Assembly (NCBI GenBank): GCA_965365445.1
Contig: CBDUBS010000010.1
Location: 1-38,158, forward strand
Direction: 5' to 3'
Origin: CBDUBS01 sp965365445
Lineage (GTDB): Bacteria; Bacteroidota; Rhodothermia; Rhodothermales; DASSAV01
Length of the DNA: 38,158 bases
Both the position numbers and the translations under genes were made by a program. Each line of letters begins with the position of its first letter. Position 1 is the first letter of the stretch. The notes under the pieces are model-generated. The model was given only the letters and a program-made list of their open reading frames with translations, searched no databases and had not been told where the DNA came from. This document shows, in pieces, positions 27,034-35,805 of the stretch.

Positions 27034-29514
27034 TTACTCATGCAGCCGAACTTCCAGTACGGTGTTATCCTTATCGGCGCCGGCGGCCACACGGGTAAAA
27101 ACCTCGCGGAGCCCGGCATCCGGATCGGAGACTTCTATCGTATAAAGGCCGGGTGCAAAAACGCCGGGGCGATACGTTTTCCCCTTGATTCGTACGACGT
27201 ATTCCAGCTCGCCGGTGCGTTCGTTCGTGACGGCCACAACCGGATCCTCGACGGCGCTCCTGATTTCGGGCAGCCAGGCCGTGGGCGTCCGGCCGTAATT
27301 ATCGAACTGGCTCACGGTAAACGGCCAGCCGGGGAAGAGTACCTGCTGCCCCAGAAACCGGTAGGCTTCGGAGGTAATAAGGCGGGACTTCGCATCGATG
27401 CGAACGATACCGTAACCGGAAGCGCGTGACTCGGCCTGACGGTACCGATCCGGAAAGGAGGTATCTTCCTCCGGATTGCCCACGGCATACACGAAGGTCT
27501 TGTTGCCGAAGGCGTCTTCGTAGGCGCCGGTATTGGGCAATCCATGGGCAGGCCGGTGTACGACGGGTATCCCCAAGCTATCGGGCATGAATCGGCGCTC
27601 GTAACCGACCGTGATGGCCGGTGTGGTGAATACCCAGCCCGCGTCTCGAAAAGCGCCCAGCCCGTACTGAACCTGGGTTGGAATGTGCTGGTCGCCGGCA
27701 ACATGAAAGGCGAAACAGCGCCGCAACAGATCCACCGCTTCGTCACGGGGCGGCTTGGGCCAGCCCCCGGAATCGAGGTCGGCCAGCAGAAACATTCGTT
27801 CCGGGCCATGGTGTGTGGCTACATTCCCGAAGGGCGTCTGACTGAGCAGCACCTTCACGTCGGCCCCTTTCCAGTCTTTCATCCAGTGGCGCAGGAAGGT
27901 CATCTGCCGCTCACCCAGAAATTCGAGGCCGGGTTTGGATAGTTTTTCGGGCTCGACGGGATGTTTGAGATGGTCCTTCCGGCCCTCCCAGGTAGATACC
28001 TTCTCCGGGCCGGATTTGAACATCCGGTCGCTGACGACGGCAAAACTCGTACGCCCGTAAACCAGGTCCGTATAGTACGTCGTAATGCCCTGTTTGATGG
28101 GCTCCGGATCGAATGGGTCCGGAAGGTGCGCTCCCTGCGTGCGGTGGACCACGTTGATCATGCCGACGGGCTGTACGTAGCCCGCCCGGCTATCGGCGGC
28201 CTTCGCCCACACGTCCTCCGGAACGTTTTCACCTCCACTCCCCCACAGGTTTCCCTGAAACACATCGTGGTCGTCGGGAATGACAACCGTAGGTCGATCG
28301 CGCATGAGGTCGCCGAAAGCCCAGCCGAACATGTAGTACTTGCCCAGGTAGTTGAGTGTGGCCTCGGCAGCCGGCGAGCGGATGATGGGGTACCCCCCAT
28401 TCTGCTCGTAAATCTGATCGCCCGAGAAGAACAGAAGGTCCGGGTCGTGCCGTTTCAGGTTGTCCAGCAGCGGCCGGTACGGAAAGCCGTAGTGAAACTG
28501 GCAGGTCAGACCGCAAATGACCAGGGGCCTATCGACCGGATCGCGCCGGATTACCCCCTCGTACACCTGCGGGCGGACGCCTCCGTTCTTCATCCGTTCG
28601 TCGTATACGATGCGATACGGTTGATCTTTCGAAGCATCCCAGTTTTCGATTCGGAAAAGGCCGGTGTAGGCATCCGGGTCTATCCGGGCCTCGGAAACGG
28701 TCATCCAACCCGCACCGCCTCGCACTTCGAGGCGGACCGTCCGGGCGTCCCCCTCTCCAATCGGAGGAAGCTGCGCCGTCATTTTCAGCACCCCCCGACT
28801 GAGGGTGTACATGGACCACAGAATGGGTCCGAATGCATGTTCCTGGTGCGATTCCACAATGGAGCCCTGCAGGGAGAGGTCGTCAAACCAGAAATGGGGT
28901 GGATCAACCTTATTTGATCCCGGATTATTGATGAGCGCCATAAGGCCGCTCAGATCTGCCGTCGTCGAACGCAATGTAGCGGAGAGGCCGCCTTCATCTG
29001 CGGCGGAAAGGGTCAGCGCAAAACCGTTCGCAGCCGGAACGGCGGTCAGGCGAAGGGCGAATTCGTCCAGGTTGAACCCTTCGGGAAGGGGCGTATCGGC
29101 GTCCCCGAGGAACAGGCGCCCTTCCGTATAAACGCCGGCATCCAGGCCTGAGCCGAAATAGACGACGGAACGCACATCGGAATCGGTTTCATCTCGAATA
29201 CCCACACGGAACCCGGCTGCCCCCCCGGCGAAGGATCGGCCCATGAGACCCATCCGAGCCGTAAAGTCCAGCGTACCCGAACTCCCGAGCGAATGTGTCA
29301 GCAGGGTGACGTACGTATTGGAACCGGGGCCGACCGACTCCAACCGGCCGTTTCTGATCTGCCAGTTTTCGAGAGGAACGGCCCAGAAATCACGACCGAC
29401 CCAGGTGCGGTCGTTGACCTGATTGAAATCGAAGCGGACAGGGCCTTGCGCACGGGCTGACCACCCCGCAAAAAGCAAGATGCACAGAATGGGCCAGGTG
29501 GACTTCCGTACCAT
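27034..29514 (-). CDS. PhoD-like metallophosphatase with N-terminal LamG-like domain
   Basis: From the ATG at 29512-29514 the protein has 826 residues and a signal peptide MVRKSTWPILCILLFAGWSARAQ (starting later than the first in-frame ATG keeps this signal N-terminal). Residues about 25-220 look like a concanavalin/LamG-type beta sandwich. Beta-rich linker domains follow (about 230-330), then a PhoD/alkaline-phosphatase-D-like metallophosphoesterase core: VICGLTCQFHYG, GDQIYE at 365-370, PDDHDVFQGN near 413-421 and AGDQHIP further on. These supply the usual Asp/His metal ligands. Family members hydrolyse phosphate mono- or diesters outside the cytoplasm. The C-terminus is a small beta domain. 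The substrate is not evident, and the LamG-like part may bind a carbohydrate. Confidence 0.85.
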   Translation of the reverse strand: MVRKSTWPILCILLFAGWSARAQGPVRFDFNQVNDRTWVGRDFWAVPLENWQIRNGRLESVGPGSNTYVTLLTHSLGSSGTLDFTARMGLMGRSFAGGAAGFRVGIRDETDSDVRSVVYFGSGLDAGVYTEGRLFLGDADTPLPEGFNLDEFALRLTAVPAANGFALTLSAADEGGLSATLRSTTADLSGLMALINNPGSNKVDPPHFWFDDLSLQGSIVESHQEHAFGPILWSMYTLSRGVLKMTAQLPPIGEGDARTVRLEVRGGAGWMTVSEARIDPDAYTGLFRIENWDASKDQPYRIVYDERMKNGGVRPQVYEGVIRRDPVDRPLVICGLTCQFHYGFPYRPLLDNLKRHDPDLLFFSGDQIYEQNGGYPIIRSPAAEATLNYLGKYYMFGWAFGDLMRDRPTVVIPDDHDVFQGNLWGSGGENVPEDVWAKAADSRAGYVQPVGMINVVHRTQGAHLPDPFDPEPIKQGITTYYTDLVYGRTSFAVVSDRMFKSGPEKVSTWEGRKDHLKHPVEPEKLSKPGLEFLGERQMTFLRHWMKDWKGADVKVLLSQTPFGNVATHHGPERMFLLADLDSGGWPKPPRDEAVDLLRRCFAFHVAGDQHIPTQVQYGLGAFRDAGWVFTTPAITVGYERRFMPDSLGIPVVHRPAHGLPNTGAYEDAFGNKTFVYAVGNPEEDTSFPDRYRQAESRASGYGIVRIDAKSRLITSEAYRFLGQQVLFPGWPFTVSQFDNYGRTPTAWLPEIRSAVEDPVVAVTNERTGELEYVVRIKGKTYRPGVFAPGLYTIEVSDPDAGLREVFTRVAAGADKDNTVLEVRLHE

Positions 29515-29631
29515 GGGTATATTTCGGTGGGTGCGAAGCAACGAGTTGGGGCATCGACGAATGCCGCAATAGTATACGGATGCAGCGGCTTTTTTTCAGG
29601 GCAACCCCCGCCGGGTGGGCACAAAACGACG

Positions 29632-29664
29632 AGCGGCCGCACATCCTGATGACGTGCGGCCGCT
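29632..29664 (-). terminator. Terminator-like hairpin after tRNA-Ala
   Basis: AGCGGCCGCAC and GTGCGGCCGCT pair in a perfect 11-bp stem around an 11-base loop, 5 bases past the tRNA 3' end on the minus strand, followed by CGTCGTTTTGT. The T-run is modest but the stem is very stable. It probably ends tRNA transcription before the PhoD-like gene. Confidence 0.65.
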
Positions 29665-29669
29665 TCCGG

Positions 29670-29742
29670 TGGAGCTAAGGAGATTCGAACTCCTGACCTC
29701 TTGGGTGCGATCCAAGCGCTCTACCAACTGAGCTATAGCCCC
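29670..29742 (-). tRNA. tRNA-Ala, anticodon CGC
   Basis: The 73 bases fold into a full cloverleaf: acceptor GGGGCTA/TAGCTCC with the G3:U70 pair that marks alanine tRNAs, D arm GCTC-AGTTGGTA-GAGC, anticodon stem CTTGG/CCAAG with loop ATCGCAC (anticodon CGC, reading GCG), and T arm AGGAG-TTCGAAT-CTCCT. The discriminator is A73. The genome continues CCG, so the final CCA is not fully encoded and must be added by the CCA enzyme. It is a single isolated gene, not the rRNA-operon tRNA-Ala(TGC). Confidence 0.95.
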
Positions 29743-29958
29743 GAGAGACAATATTGAACCGGTATCTTTTCATACCAGTTCCTTACAGCGATATGAAGAT
29801 AGCGAGCAGAACGAACCGATCCAACAGCTCGCGCGGTCGGAGGACGGCCTTTTTGTCGGATAGGATACGTTTGGCAAGCCGGGTTTACCGAACAATTGGA
29901 GCAGGCGCGCCGTATTTTATGTTCTACCCCTCCACTATGAACTTTACCTCTTTGACCC
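29743..29958. promoter_or_regulatory. Divergent spacer between tRNA-Ala and aconitase genes
   Basis: This 216-base gap separates the minus-strand tRNA from plus-strand acnA and must hold promoters for both. On the plus strand TACGTTTG at 29866-29873 fits the Bacteroidota -7 pattern TAnnTTTG, about 86 bases before the acnA ATG, but no TTTG lies at the expected distance upstream. A small inverted repeat GGTAT-CTTTTC-ATACC at 29761-29776 lies just upstream of the tRNA. Confidence 0.35.
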
Positions 29959-32772
29959 ATGCAAAACGTCCCATCGGGTAGCGGCAGAATAGATTATTTC
30001 GGTACGCGAGGCACATTCGAAACCGGCAACGGCCCGGCCTATATCTACCGGCTGGAACACCTCGAACAGGCTGGCCTCACCGGCATCCACCGGCTGCCGG
30101 TATCGATCCGCATTTTGCTGGAAGGGCTGCTTCGAGAAGCCGACGGGCATTCGGTGCGACAGCAAGACATCGAAATGCTATCCCGGTATGACGCCAAAAA
30201 CCCGGCTCGTGAAGAAATTCCCTTCATGCCGGCGCGTGTGCTGTTGCAGGATTTCACGGGCGTGCCGGCCGTTGTCGATCTGGCGGCCATGCGGTCGGCG
30301 ATGGCGCGGCTCGGCGGCGACCCGAACGAGATCAACCCGAGGGTGCCCGTCAATCTGGTGATCGATCACTCATTTCAGGTGGACGCCTACGGCACGCAAG
30401 ATGCGCTTCAGATCAATGCGGAGCTGGAATTCCGGCGCAACAAGGAGCGGTACGAGTTTCTGCGGTGGGGTCAGCAGGCGTTTCGCAATTTCTCGGTGGT
30501 GCCTCCATCGAGCGGCATCTGTCACCAGGTCAACCTGGAGTACATCGCCCGGGGGGTGTGGACGCGTCCGGACGCAGACGGCCGGCCGTTGGCCTATCCG
30601 GATACGCTGGTAGGTACGGATAGCCATACCACGATGATCAACGGACTCGGGGTGCTCGGCTGGGGCGTCGGCGGGATCGAAGCGGAAGCCGTGATGCTGG
30701 GACAGCCGGTATACATGCTCATGCCGGAAGTCGTCGGGTTCAGGCTGACCGGTGGGCTCCGGGAAGGGGCTACGGCCACCGACCTCGTGCTTACGATCAC
30801 CCAGATGCTCCGCTCCTACGGCGTCGTGGGTAAGTTTGTGGAGTTTTTCGGATCGGGACTTAGCCGTCTGACCGTACCCGACCGGGCAACCATCGGCAAC
30901 ATGGCGCCCGAGTATGGAGCGACGATGGGATTCTTCCCGATCGATGACGAAAGCCTGAACTACATGCGGCGCACCGGCCGGCCGGAAACGCTCGTTCAGA
31001 TGGTAGATCGGTATATGAAAGAACAGGGCCTCTTTCGCACCGACGACACGCCGGACCCGGAGTATCTGGATGTGCTGGAGCTGGACCTGGGGGACGTCGT
31101 ACCGAGCCTGGCCGGTCCGAAACGTCCACAGGACCGCCTTGACCTGCCCGATCTCAAAAAGGTGTTCGCCTCGGCCTTCGTCAACCCGGTGGGACCGAAA
31201 GGGTACGGACGCAAACCGGAGGACCTGCTTACCACCGGACGCTACCAGAACCGTCCGGGGGAGGAACGTGATACCTTGATCTCCCTCCTGCCGGGGCAGC
31301 AGGCGGCGCCGACTTTTGCAAAGGATGAGTTCGACATGAAACATGGAGACGTCGTGATCGCCTCCATTACGAGCTGTACGAACACGAGCAACCCCTCCGT
31401 CATGATCGCCGCGGGTCTGGTTGCCAAAAAAGCGGTAGAACGTGGCTTGAAGCCCCGGGCCTATGTCAAGACCAGCCTGGCGCCGGGTTCCAAAGTTGTC
31501 ACGGAGTATTTGCATGAGGCGGGCCTGCTCCCCTATCTCGACCAGATCGGATTCAATGTGGTGGGATATGGTTGTGCTACGTGCATCGGCAATTCGGGGC
31601 CGCTGCCGCCGCCGGTGGAAGCCGCCATCAAGGAAGGAGACCTCATCGTAGCCGGAGTGCTTTCCGGCAACCGGAATTTCGAGGGCCGCATTCATGGCAG
31701 CGTACAGGCCAATTTCCTGGCCTCTCCCCCGCTGGTGGTGGCTTTCGCGCTGGCCGGAACGGTTGATATCGATCTGATGAACGAGCCGCTGGGCCGTGAC
31801 AGCGCCGGAAACGACGTGTACTTGAGTGACATATGGCCCTCGAATGAAGAGGTGTTGCAGACGATTCAGGAAGCCGTAAAACCGGAAATGTTCATGCGGG
31901 AGTATGACGGCATCGAACATTCGAACGAGGCATGGAACCGGATCGAGATTCCCGAAGGCGGACTGTATGCCTGGGACACGGAATCGACCTACATCCAGGA
32001 ACCTCCGTTCTTCGTTGACCTCACCACCGAGACTCCACGGATCGAGCCTATCCAGGAAGCGCGCGTGCTCATACGGGTGGGCGACTCCACGACCACCGAC
32101 CACATCTCGCCCGCCGGGTCGATTGCTGCGGGTAGTCCGGCCGGTCGGTACCTGATCGAGCGCGGCGTACCGGCCCGGGAATTCAACTCCTACGGCTCGC
32201 GCAGGGGCAACCACGAAGTCATGATGCGAGGGACCTTCGCCAACATCCGCATCAAAAACCAGTTGCTGCCCGGCACCGAGGGCGGAATAACCTGCTACTT
32301 CCCGGAAAACGAACGGACGAGCATCTATGAAGCCGCCATGAAATACCGGGCGAACGGCGTACCCCTCGTCGTGCTGGCCGGAAAGGATTACGGCATGGGC
32401 TCCAGCCGCGACTGGGCGGCGAAAGGAACGCTGTTGCTTGGCGCAAAGGCCGTAATCGCCGAAAGTTACGAACGCATTCACCGCTCGAATCTGATCGGTA
32501 TGGGTGTTTTGCCCTTGCAATACGCCGAAGGTGAAACAGCCGCAAGCCTCGGCCTCGATGGGGACGAAACATTCGACATCCCGGTTACCGACGACGTCAG
32601 GCCCGGGCAATCCCTCCGGATCACCGCACACAAAAGCGGCGGCGGCACGATAGAGTTTACGGCATTATGTCGCCTCGACACGCCGATCGAAGTGGACTAC
32701 TACCGGAACGGCGGAATTCTGCACTACGTATTGCGGGATTTTCTGAGTCAATCCACTAACCCTGCCGCATAG
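29959..32772 (+). CDS. acnA: Aconitate hydratase A
   Basis: Aconitase interconverts citrate and isocitrate in the TCA cycle with a [4Fe-4S] cluster. The 937-residue protein is of the AcnA/IRP type. The three cluster ligands are present: Cys473 in SCTNTSNPSV, and Cys539 and Cys542 in GCATCIGNSGPL, with the same 66- and 3-residue spacing as in E. coli AcnA. The swivelling domain has SIAAGSPAGRYL and the active-site GMGSSRDWAAKG. It is about 45 residues longer than E. coli AcnA, partly from a linker at about residues 355-450. It is followed after 73 bases, with a hairpin between, by a phosphofructokinase gene on the same strand. Confidence 0.96.
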   Translation: MQNVPSGSGRIDYFGTRGTFETGNGPAYIYRLEHLEQAGLTGIHRLPVSIRILLEGLLREADGHSVRQQDIEMLSRYDAKNPAREEIPFMPARVLLQDFTGVPAVVDLAAMRSAMARLGGDPNEINPRVPVNLVIDHSFQVDAYGTQDALQINAELEFRRNKERYEFLRWGQQAFRNFSVVPPSSGICHQVNLEYIARGVWTRPDADGRPLAYPDTLVGTDSHTTMINGLGVLGWGVGGIEAEAVMLGQPVYMLMPEVVGFRLTGGLREGATATDLVLTITQMLRSYGVVGKFVEFFGSGLSRLTVPDRATIGNMAPEYGATMGFFPIDDESLNYMRRTGRPETLVQMVDRYMKEQGLFRTDDTPDPEYLDVLELDLGDVVPSLAGPKRPQDRLDLPDLKKVFASAFVNPVGPKGYGRKPEDLLTTGRYQNRPGEERDTLISLLPGQQAAPTFAKDEFDMKHGDVVIASITSCTNTSNPSVMIAAGLVAKKAVERGLKPRAYVKTSLAPGSKVVTEYLHEAGLLPYLDQIGFNVVGYGCATCIGNSGPLPPPVEAAIKEGDLIVAGVLSGNRNFEGRIHGSVQANFLASPPLVVAFALAGTVDIDLMNEPLGRDSAGNDVYLSDIWPSNEEVLQTIQEAVKPEMFMREYDGIEHSNEAWNRIEIPEGGLYAWDTESTYIQEPPFFVDLTTETPRIEPIQEARVLIRVGDSTTTDHISPAGSIAAGSPAGRYLIERGVPAREFNSYGSRRGNHEVMMRGTFANIRIKNQLLPGTEGGITCYFPENERTSIYEAAMKYRANGVPLVVLAGKDYGMGSSRDWAAKGTLLLGAKAVIAESYERIHRSNLIGMGVLPLQYAEGETAASLGLDGDETFDIPVTDDVRPGQSLRITAHKSGGGTIEFTALCRLDTPIEVDYYRNGGILHYVLRDFLSQSTNPAA

Positions 32773-32785
32773 TGCGGTAGAGTGC

Positions 32786-32816
32786 AGGCAAAATCCATCA
32801 GGGGCGGATTTTGCCT
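32786..32816 (+). terminator. Hairpin between acnA and the first pfk gene
   Basis: AGGCAAAATCC and GGATTTTGCCT form a perfect 11-bp stem around a 9-base loop, 13 bases after the acnA stop and 29 bases before the pfk ATG. The following bases (CTCTGGAGAAATC) lack a T-run, so it is a weak terminator. It may instead stabilise the upstream mRNA end or attenuate read-through into pfk. Confidence 0.5.
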
Positions 32817-32845
32817 CTGGAGAAATCAACCTTTCAACTGATCGT

Positions 32846-33976
32846 ATGTCCAGTTCCTTACGCGTCGGCGTGTTGACGGGCGGCGGAGACTGCCCCGGCC
32901 TCAATGCCGTTATCCGCGCCGTTGCCAAAAGCCTCATAACCGACTGCAACGCCGAAATCGTCGGCATTCTGGACGGGTATTTCGGCCTGATCGAAAAACG
33001 GATCCGTCCGTTGGCCTACCGCGACGTAAGCGGCATCCTGACCCTGGGAGGAACGATTCTCGGGACGAGCAACAAGGCGAACCCCTTTGCCTATTATCGG
33101 CAGGACAACGAGGACGTTTCTGAAGAAACGATACGGTACGCCCTCGAGGATCTGAGACTGGATGCCGTAGTGGCCATCGGAGGGGACGGGACCATGTCAA
33201 TTGCGCATCGCTTGCAGGAAGCCGGCTTGCCCATGGTCGGCGTGCCTAAAACGATCGACAACGATCTGATGTTCACCGACCGAACGTTTGGGTTCGATAC
33301 GGCCGTGGGCATCGCGACGGAAGCCCTGGACCGACTGCATACGACGGCGCAAAGCCACCATCGGGTGATGATCCTGGAAACGATGGGGCGTTACGCGGGG
33401 TGGATCGCGCTCTATTCCGGCGTGGCAAGCGGCGCCGACATCATCCTGATCCCTGAGTTCGAGTACGACATCGAGGAGGTCGCGAGGGTATGCCGGGAGC
33501 GTGAAAAAGGCGGCCAGCGGTTTACGCTAATCACCGTTTCGGAAGGAGCCAAACCCCGGGGAGGAGAGCTGGTCGTTCGGCAAATCGTAGCGGAAAGCCC
33601 TGATCCGCTGCGTCTGGGCGGCATCGGTACCGTGCTGGAACAGCAGCTTCGGACGCATGTGACGAGCGAGGTCCGCACCGCCATCCTGGGGCACGTGCAG
33701 CGGGGAGGCACCCCTACGGCGTACGATAGGACCCTTGCCACGGCATTCGGTTCATACGCGGCGGCGCTGGTGGCCGACGGACAGTACGGCTACATGGTGG
33801 CCCTTCAGGAGAACCGGCTCACCCGGGTGCCGCTCGAAAAAGTAGCCAATAAAGTCAGGACGGTGCCACGGGACGCCCCGATGGTCATGGCGGCATTATC
33901 CGTGGGAACGTCGTTCGGCGTGCCGCAACTGGACGTCCGGTTTAGCGGCCACGAACCTTCGGCCGACATCAGTTAG
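32846..33976 (+). CDS. 6-phosphofructokinase, single-domain Gly/Lys type
   Basis: This 376-residue protein phosphorylates fructose 6-phosphate to the 1,6-bisphosphate. The nucleotide loop VGVLTGGGDCPGLN is at about 7-20. GGDGT at 112-116 has Gly115 where PPi enzymes have Asp, predicting ATP use. PKTIDND at 134-140 carries the catalytic Asp138 and has Lys135, the residue usual in PPi enzymes, where E. coli PfkA has Gly. METMGRYAGWIAL-type and GHVQRGGTPTAYDR motifs bind the sugar phosphate. The Gly/Lys combination defines a mixed group (as in some actinobacterial ATP-PFKs), so the donor is probably ATP but not certain. First of three pfk genes within 5.2 kb. Confidence 0.93.
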   Translation: MSSSLRVGVLTGGGDCPGLNAVIRAVAKSLITDCNAEIVGILDGYFGLIEKRIRPLAYRDVSGILTLGGTILGTSNKANPFAYYRQDNEDVSEETIRYALEDLRLDAVVAIGGDGTMSIAHRLQEAGLPMVGVPKTIDNDLMFTDRTFGFDTAVGIATEALDRLHTTAQSHHRVMILETMGRYAGWIALYSGVASGADIILIPEFEYDIEEVARVCREREKGGQRFTLITVSEGAKPRGGELVVRQIVAESPDPLRLGGIGTVLEQQLRTHVTSEVRTAILGHVQRGGTPTAYDRTLATAFGSYAAALVADGQYGYMVALQENRLTRVPLEKVANKVRTVPRDAPMVMAALSVGTSFGVPQLDVRFSGHEPSADIS

Positions 33977-33990
33977 GGACCCGTGCGAAT

Positions 33991-34028
33991 AAGAACGGCT
34001 CTGCATCGGGAAACGCAGAGCCGTTCTT
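33991..34028. terminator. Bidirectional hairpin between convergent pfk genes
   Basis: AAGAACGGCTCTGC and GCAGAGCCGTTCTT make a perfect 14-bp stem with a 10-base loop, exactly between the stops of the plus-strand and minus-strand pfk genes (70-base gap). The stem ends in TTCTT on either strand instead of a long T-run. Its strength and position suit a shared two-way terminator. Confidence 0.8.
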
Positions 34029-34046
34029 GATACGTACCTTTCGAGG

Positions 34047-35444
34047 TCACTTCACTTTAGCGGGCTTCTCTTTCTTTTCCTCACCCGCCTGAGCAGCATC
34101 AGGCCGACCGTTGCCTTCGGCAGCCGGCGCCTTTTCCTGCGATGTTGCCTTGCCCTGATTGTTTGGCCGTGAAGCCGAACTGTACAGCAGGTCCTGCTCT
34201 ACGATAAAGTGGAACTGCTTGCGAAACTCGTCCAGTGAAATACCCGCCGTGGCGGCATACTTGGCCATGGAATGCGGGTCGTCAAAATCTTCTTTGTTCA
34301 ACCGGAGCATGTAGGCCCGGGCAATCCGGTAGTATTCCGAAGTCGTATCGACCAGGCGAATTTTGGTGCGCCCCGTCTTGGGGTCGAAAATCTCCTTGAA
34401 ATACATCGGGACGAAGTTGCCGTTCTGCATGGAAACCATGACGCCGCTGCCGCCGTCGATGATGAAACGGGCGGCGCAGTACCCCAGATCCCGCGTGTAT
34501 TCCATATCGTAGGGGATCGGATCGGCGCAGCGTAGCTCGTAACCGATGTTTTTGGCAACGATGGTGGACTTGATGCCGAATTTTTTCAGGCGCTCCTGGA
34601 CGTGGTACTTTACGATTTCGCCAAAGGAAACCTCGGCCAGACGGATGTTGCCGTGCGCGTCCCGCTCGACGCTGTCAAGAATTTCGAGATCCTTCGGATT
34701 GAGGCGAGCAAGCAACCCTTCGGCCAGAATGGCTACGCCGTCGGTATGGCCGGCGCTGAGGCGCTTGATGATCGCGCCGACGAGGATATCGACGATATGC
34801 GTCAGGCTGATGACTTCTTCGGGAAACTCCTCGGGGACGAGCGTTAGGGTCGCTCCTGCGGCTTTGCCGATACCAAGCGCCAGATGGCCCGCCGAACGCC
34901 CCATGGCAACCACGAAGTACCACCGTGAGGTCGTCTGGGCATCCACCATGAGGCTTTTCACCAGCTCGACGCCGATGTGCCGGGCGGTATTATAGCCGAA
35001 CGTCGGGATGCCGAGGGGCAGGTCGAGGTCGTTATCGATGGTTTTGGGTACGTGGACCACCCGAATGCGCCCCCCTGCCATTTCATCCACCTTCATGGCG
35101 CTGTAGGCCGTATCGTCGCCGCCGATGGTGATGAGCTTGTCTACGTTAAGGCGGAGCAGCGAAGTAACCGTGTTTTCGAGATGCTTCTCGTTGAGGGTCG
35201 GGTTATCGCGTGCAATGCCGATATAAGATCCGCCCCGGAAGTGGATGCGGCTGACCTTATCGATGGTCAGGTTCTCGACATGGGAAATGTCGCCGCGCAT
35301 GATCCACTTGAACCCATCCTCGATCCCGACGACTTCGACACCGTCCTGTATTGCGCAGATGGTTGCGGCACTGATGACGCTGTTGATGCCGGGAGCCGGA
35401 CCACCGCCAACGACGATAGCCAGTTTCTTGGGTGCTGTTGCCAT
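34047..35444 (-). CDS. Pyrophosphate-type 6-phosphofructokinase
   Basis: The 465-residue protein has the PFK fold with PPi-type residues: GGDD at 108-111, whose Asp111 blocks the ATP alpha-phosphate site, and PKTIDND at 133-139 with Lys134 and catalytic Asp137. The N-terminal loop VVGGGPAPGINSVI and MGRSAGHLAL are typical of the PPi branch. Such enzymes run reversibly with pyrophosphate as donor, so they can serve glycolysis or gluconeogenesis. The last 45 residues (after LLYSSASRP) are a low-complexity Lys/Glu/Ala/Pro tail outside the fold. It converges with the first pfk gene and diverges from the third. Donor choice is inferred from residues. Confidence 0.93.
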   Translation of the reverse strand: MATAPKKLAIVVGGGPAPGINSVISAATICAIQDGVEVVGIEDGFKWIMRGDISHVENLTIDKVSRIHFRGGSYIGIARDNPTLNEKHLENTVTSLLRLNVDKLITIGGDDTAYSAMKVDEMAGGRIRVVHVPKTIDNDLDLPLGIPTFGYNTARHIGVELVKSLMVDAQTTSRWYFVVAMGRSAGHLALGIGKAAGATLTLVPEEFPEEVISLTHIVDILVGAIIKRLSAGHTDGVAILAEGLLARLNPKDLEILDSVERDAHGNIRLAEVSFGEIVKYHVQERLKKFGIKSTIVAKNIGYELRCADPIPYDMEYTRDLGYCAARFIIDGGSGVMVSMQNGNFVPMYFKEIFDPKTGRTKIRLVDTTSEYYRIARAYMLRLNKEDFDDPHSMAKYAATAGISLDEFRKQFHFIVEQDLLYSSASRPNNQGKATSQEKAPAAEGNGRPDAAQAGEEKKEKPAKVK

Positions 35445-35805
35445 GAGAATATTGATTTACGGTTGCTATTGACCCGGTCCTACCGTGAGAGCGCTTCCGA
35501 AAGCCGGGCGAGGGACTAAACGTGCTCCGAGTCGGTAAAATAGGAAAATCGGCCGTAGCGGTTTACAAGATTCGGACGCCTTAATAACGAATTGAAAAAT
35601 TGCAAGGATGCCGGGCAGGCAAGAAATTCAGCCAGTCTTAGATATGCCCGCGAACCCCACGGGTTTCTGGTGAGTATGCAGAGACTGTTCGTACAAGCAG
35701 GCAGCGTCCTGCACTCGCGTTGGGCTCGATAAATTTTCGCCCATGTAAACGGCCCGGCGGCGTACCTTGCGTCGCGTTTTCACTCTGAATCGAACAGATA
35801 ACGTT
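35445..35805. other. Divergent regulatory region between the PPi-PFK and tandem-PFK genes
   Basis: This 361-base gap has no plausible gene; short ORFs in it are low-complexity shadows. It is AT-rich from about 35520 to 35640 and must carry divergent promoters for two phosphofructokinases of opposite metabolic logic. I find no exact -35/-10 or TAnnTTTG pair. GATAAATTTTCG near 35728 is the nearest resemblance on the plus strand. Confidence 0.4.

Noticed and set aside
30370..32631. A 753-residue open frame antisense to aconitase
   Set aside because: It is a shadow of the highly conserved acnA reading frame in GC-rich DNA; it has no recognisable domain, and its His/Arg/Gly-rich composition is that of an antisense frame.
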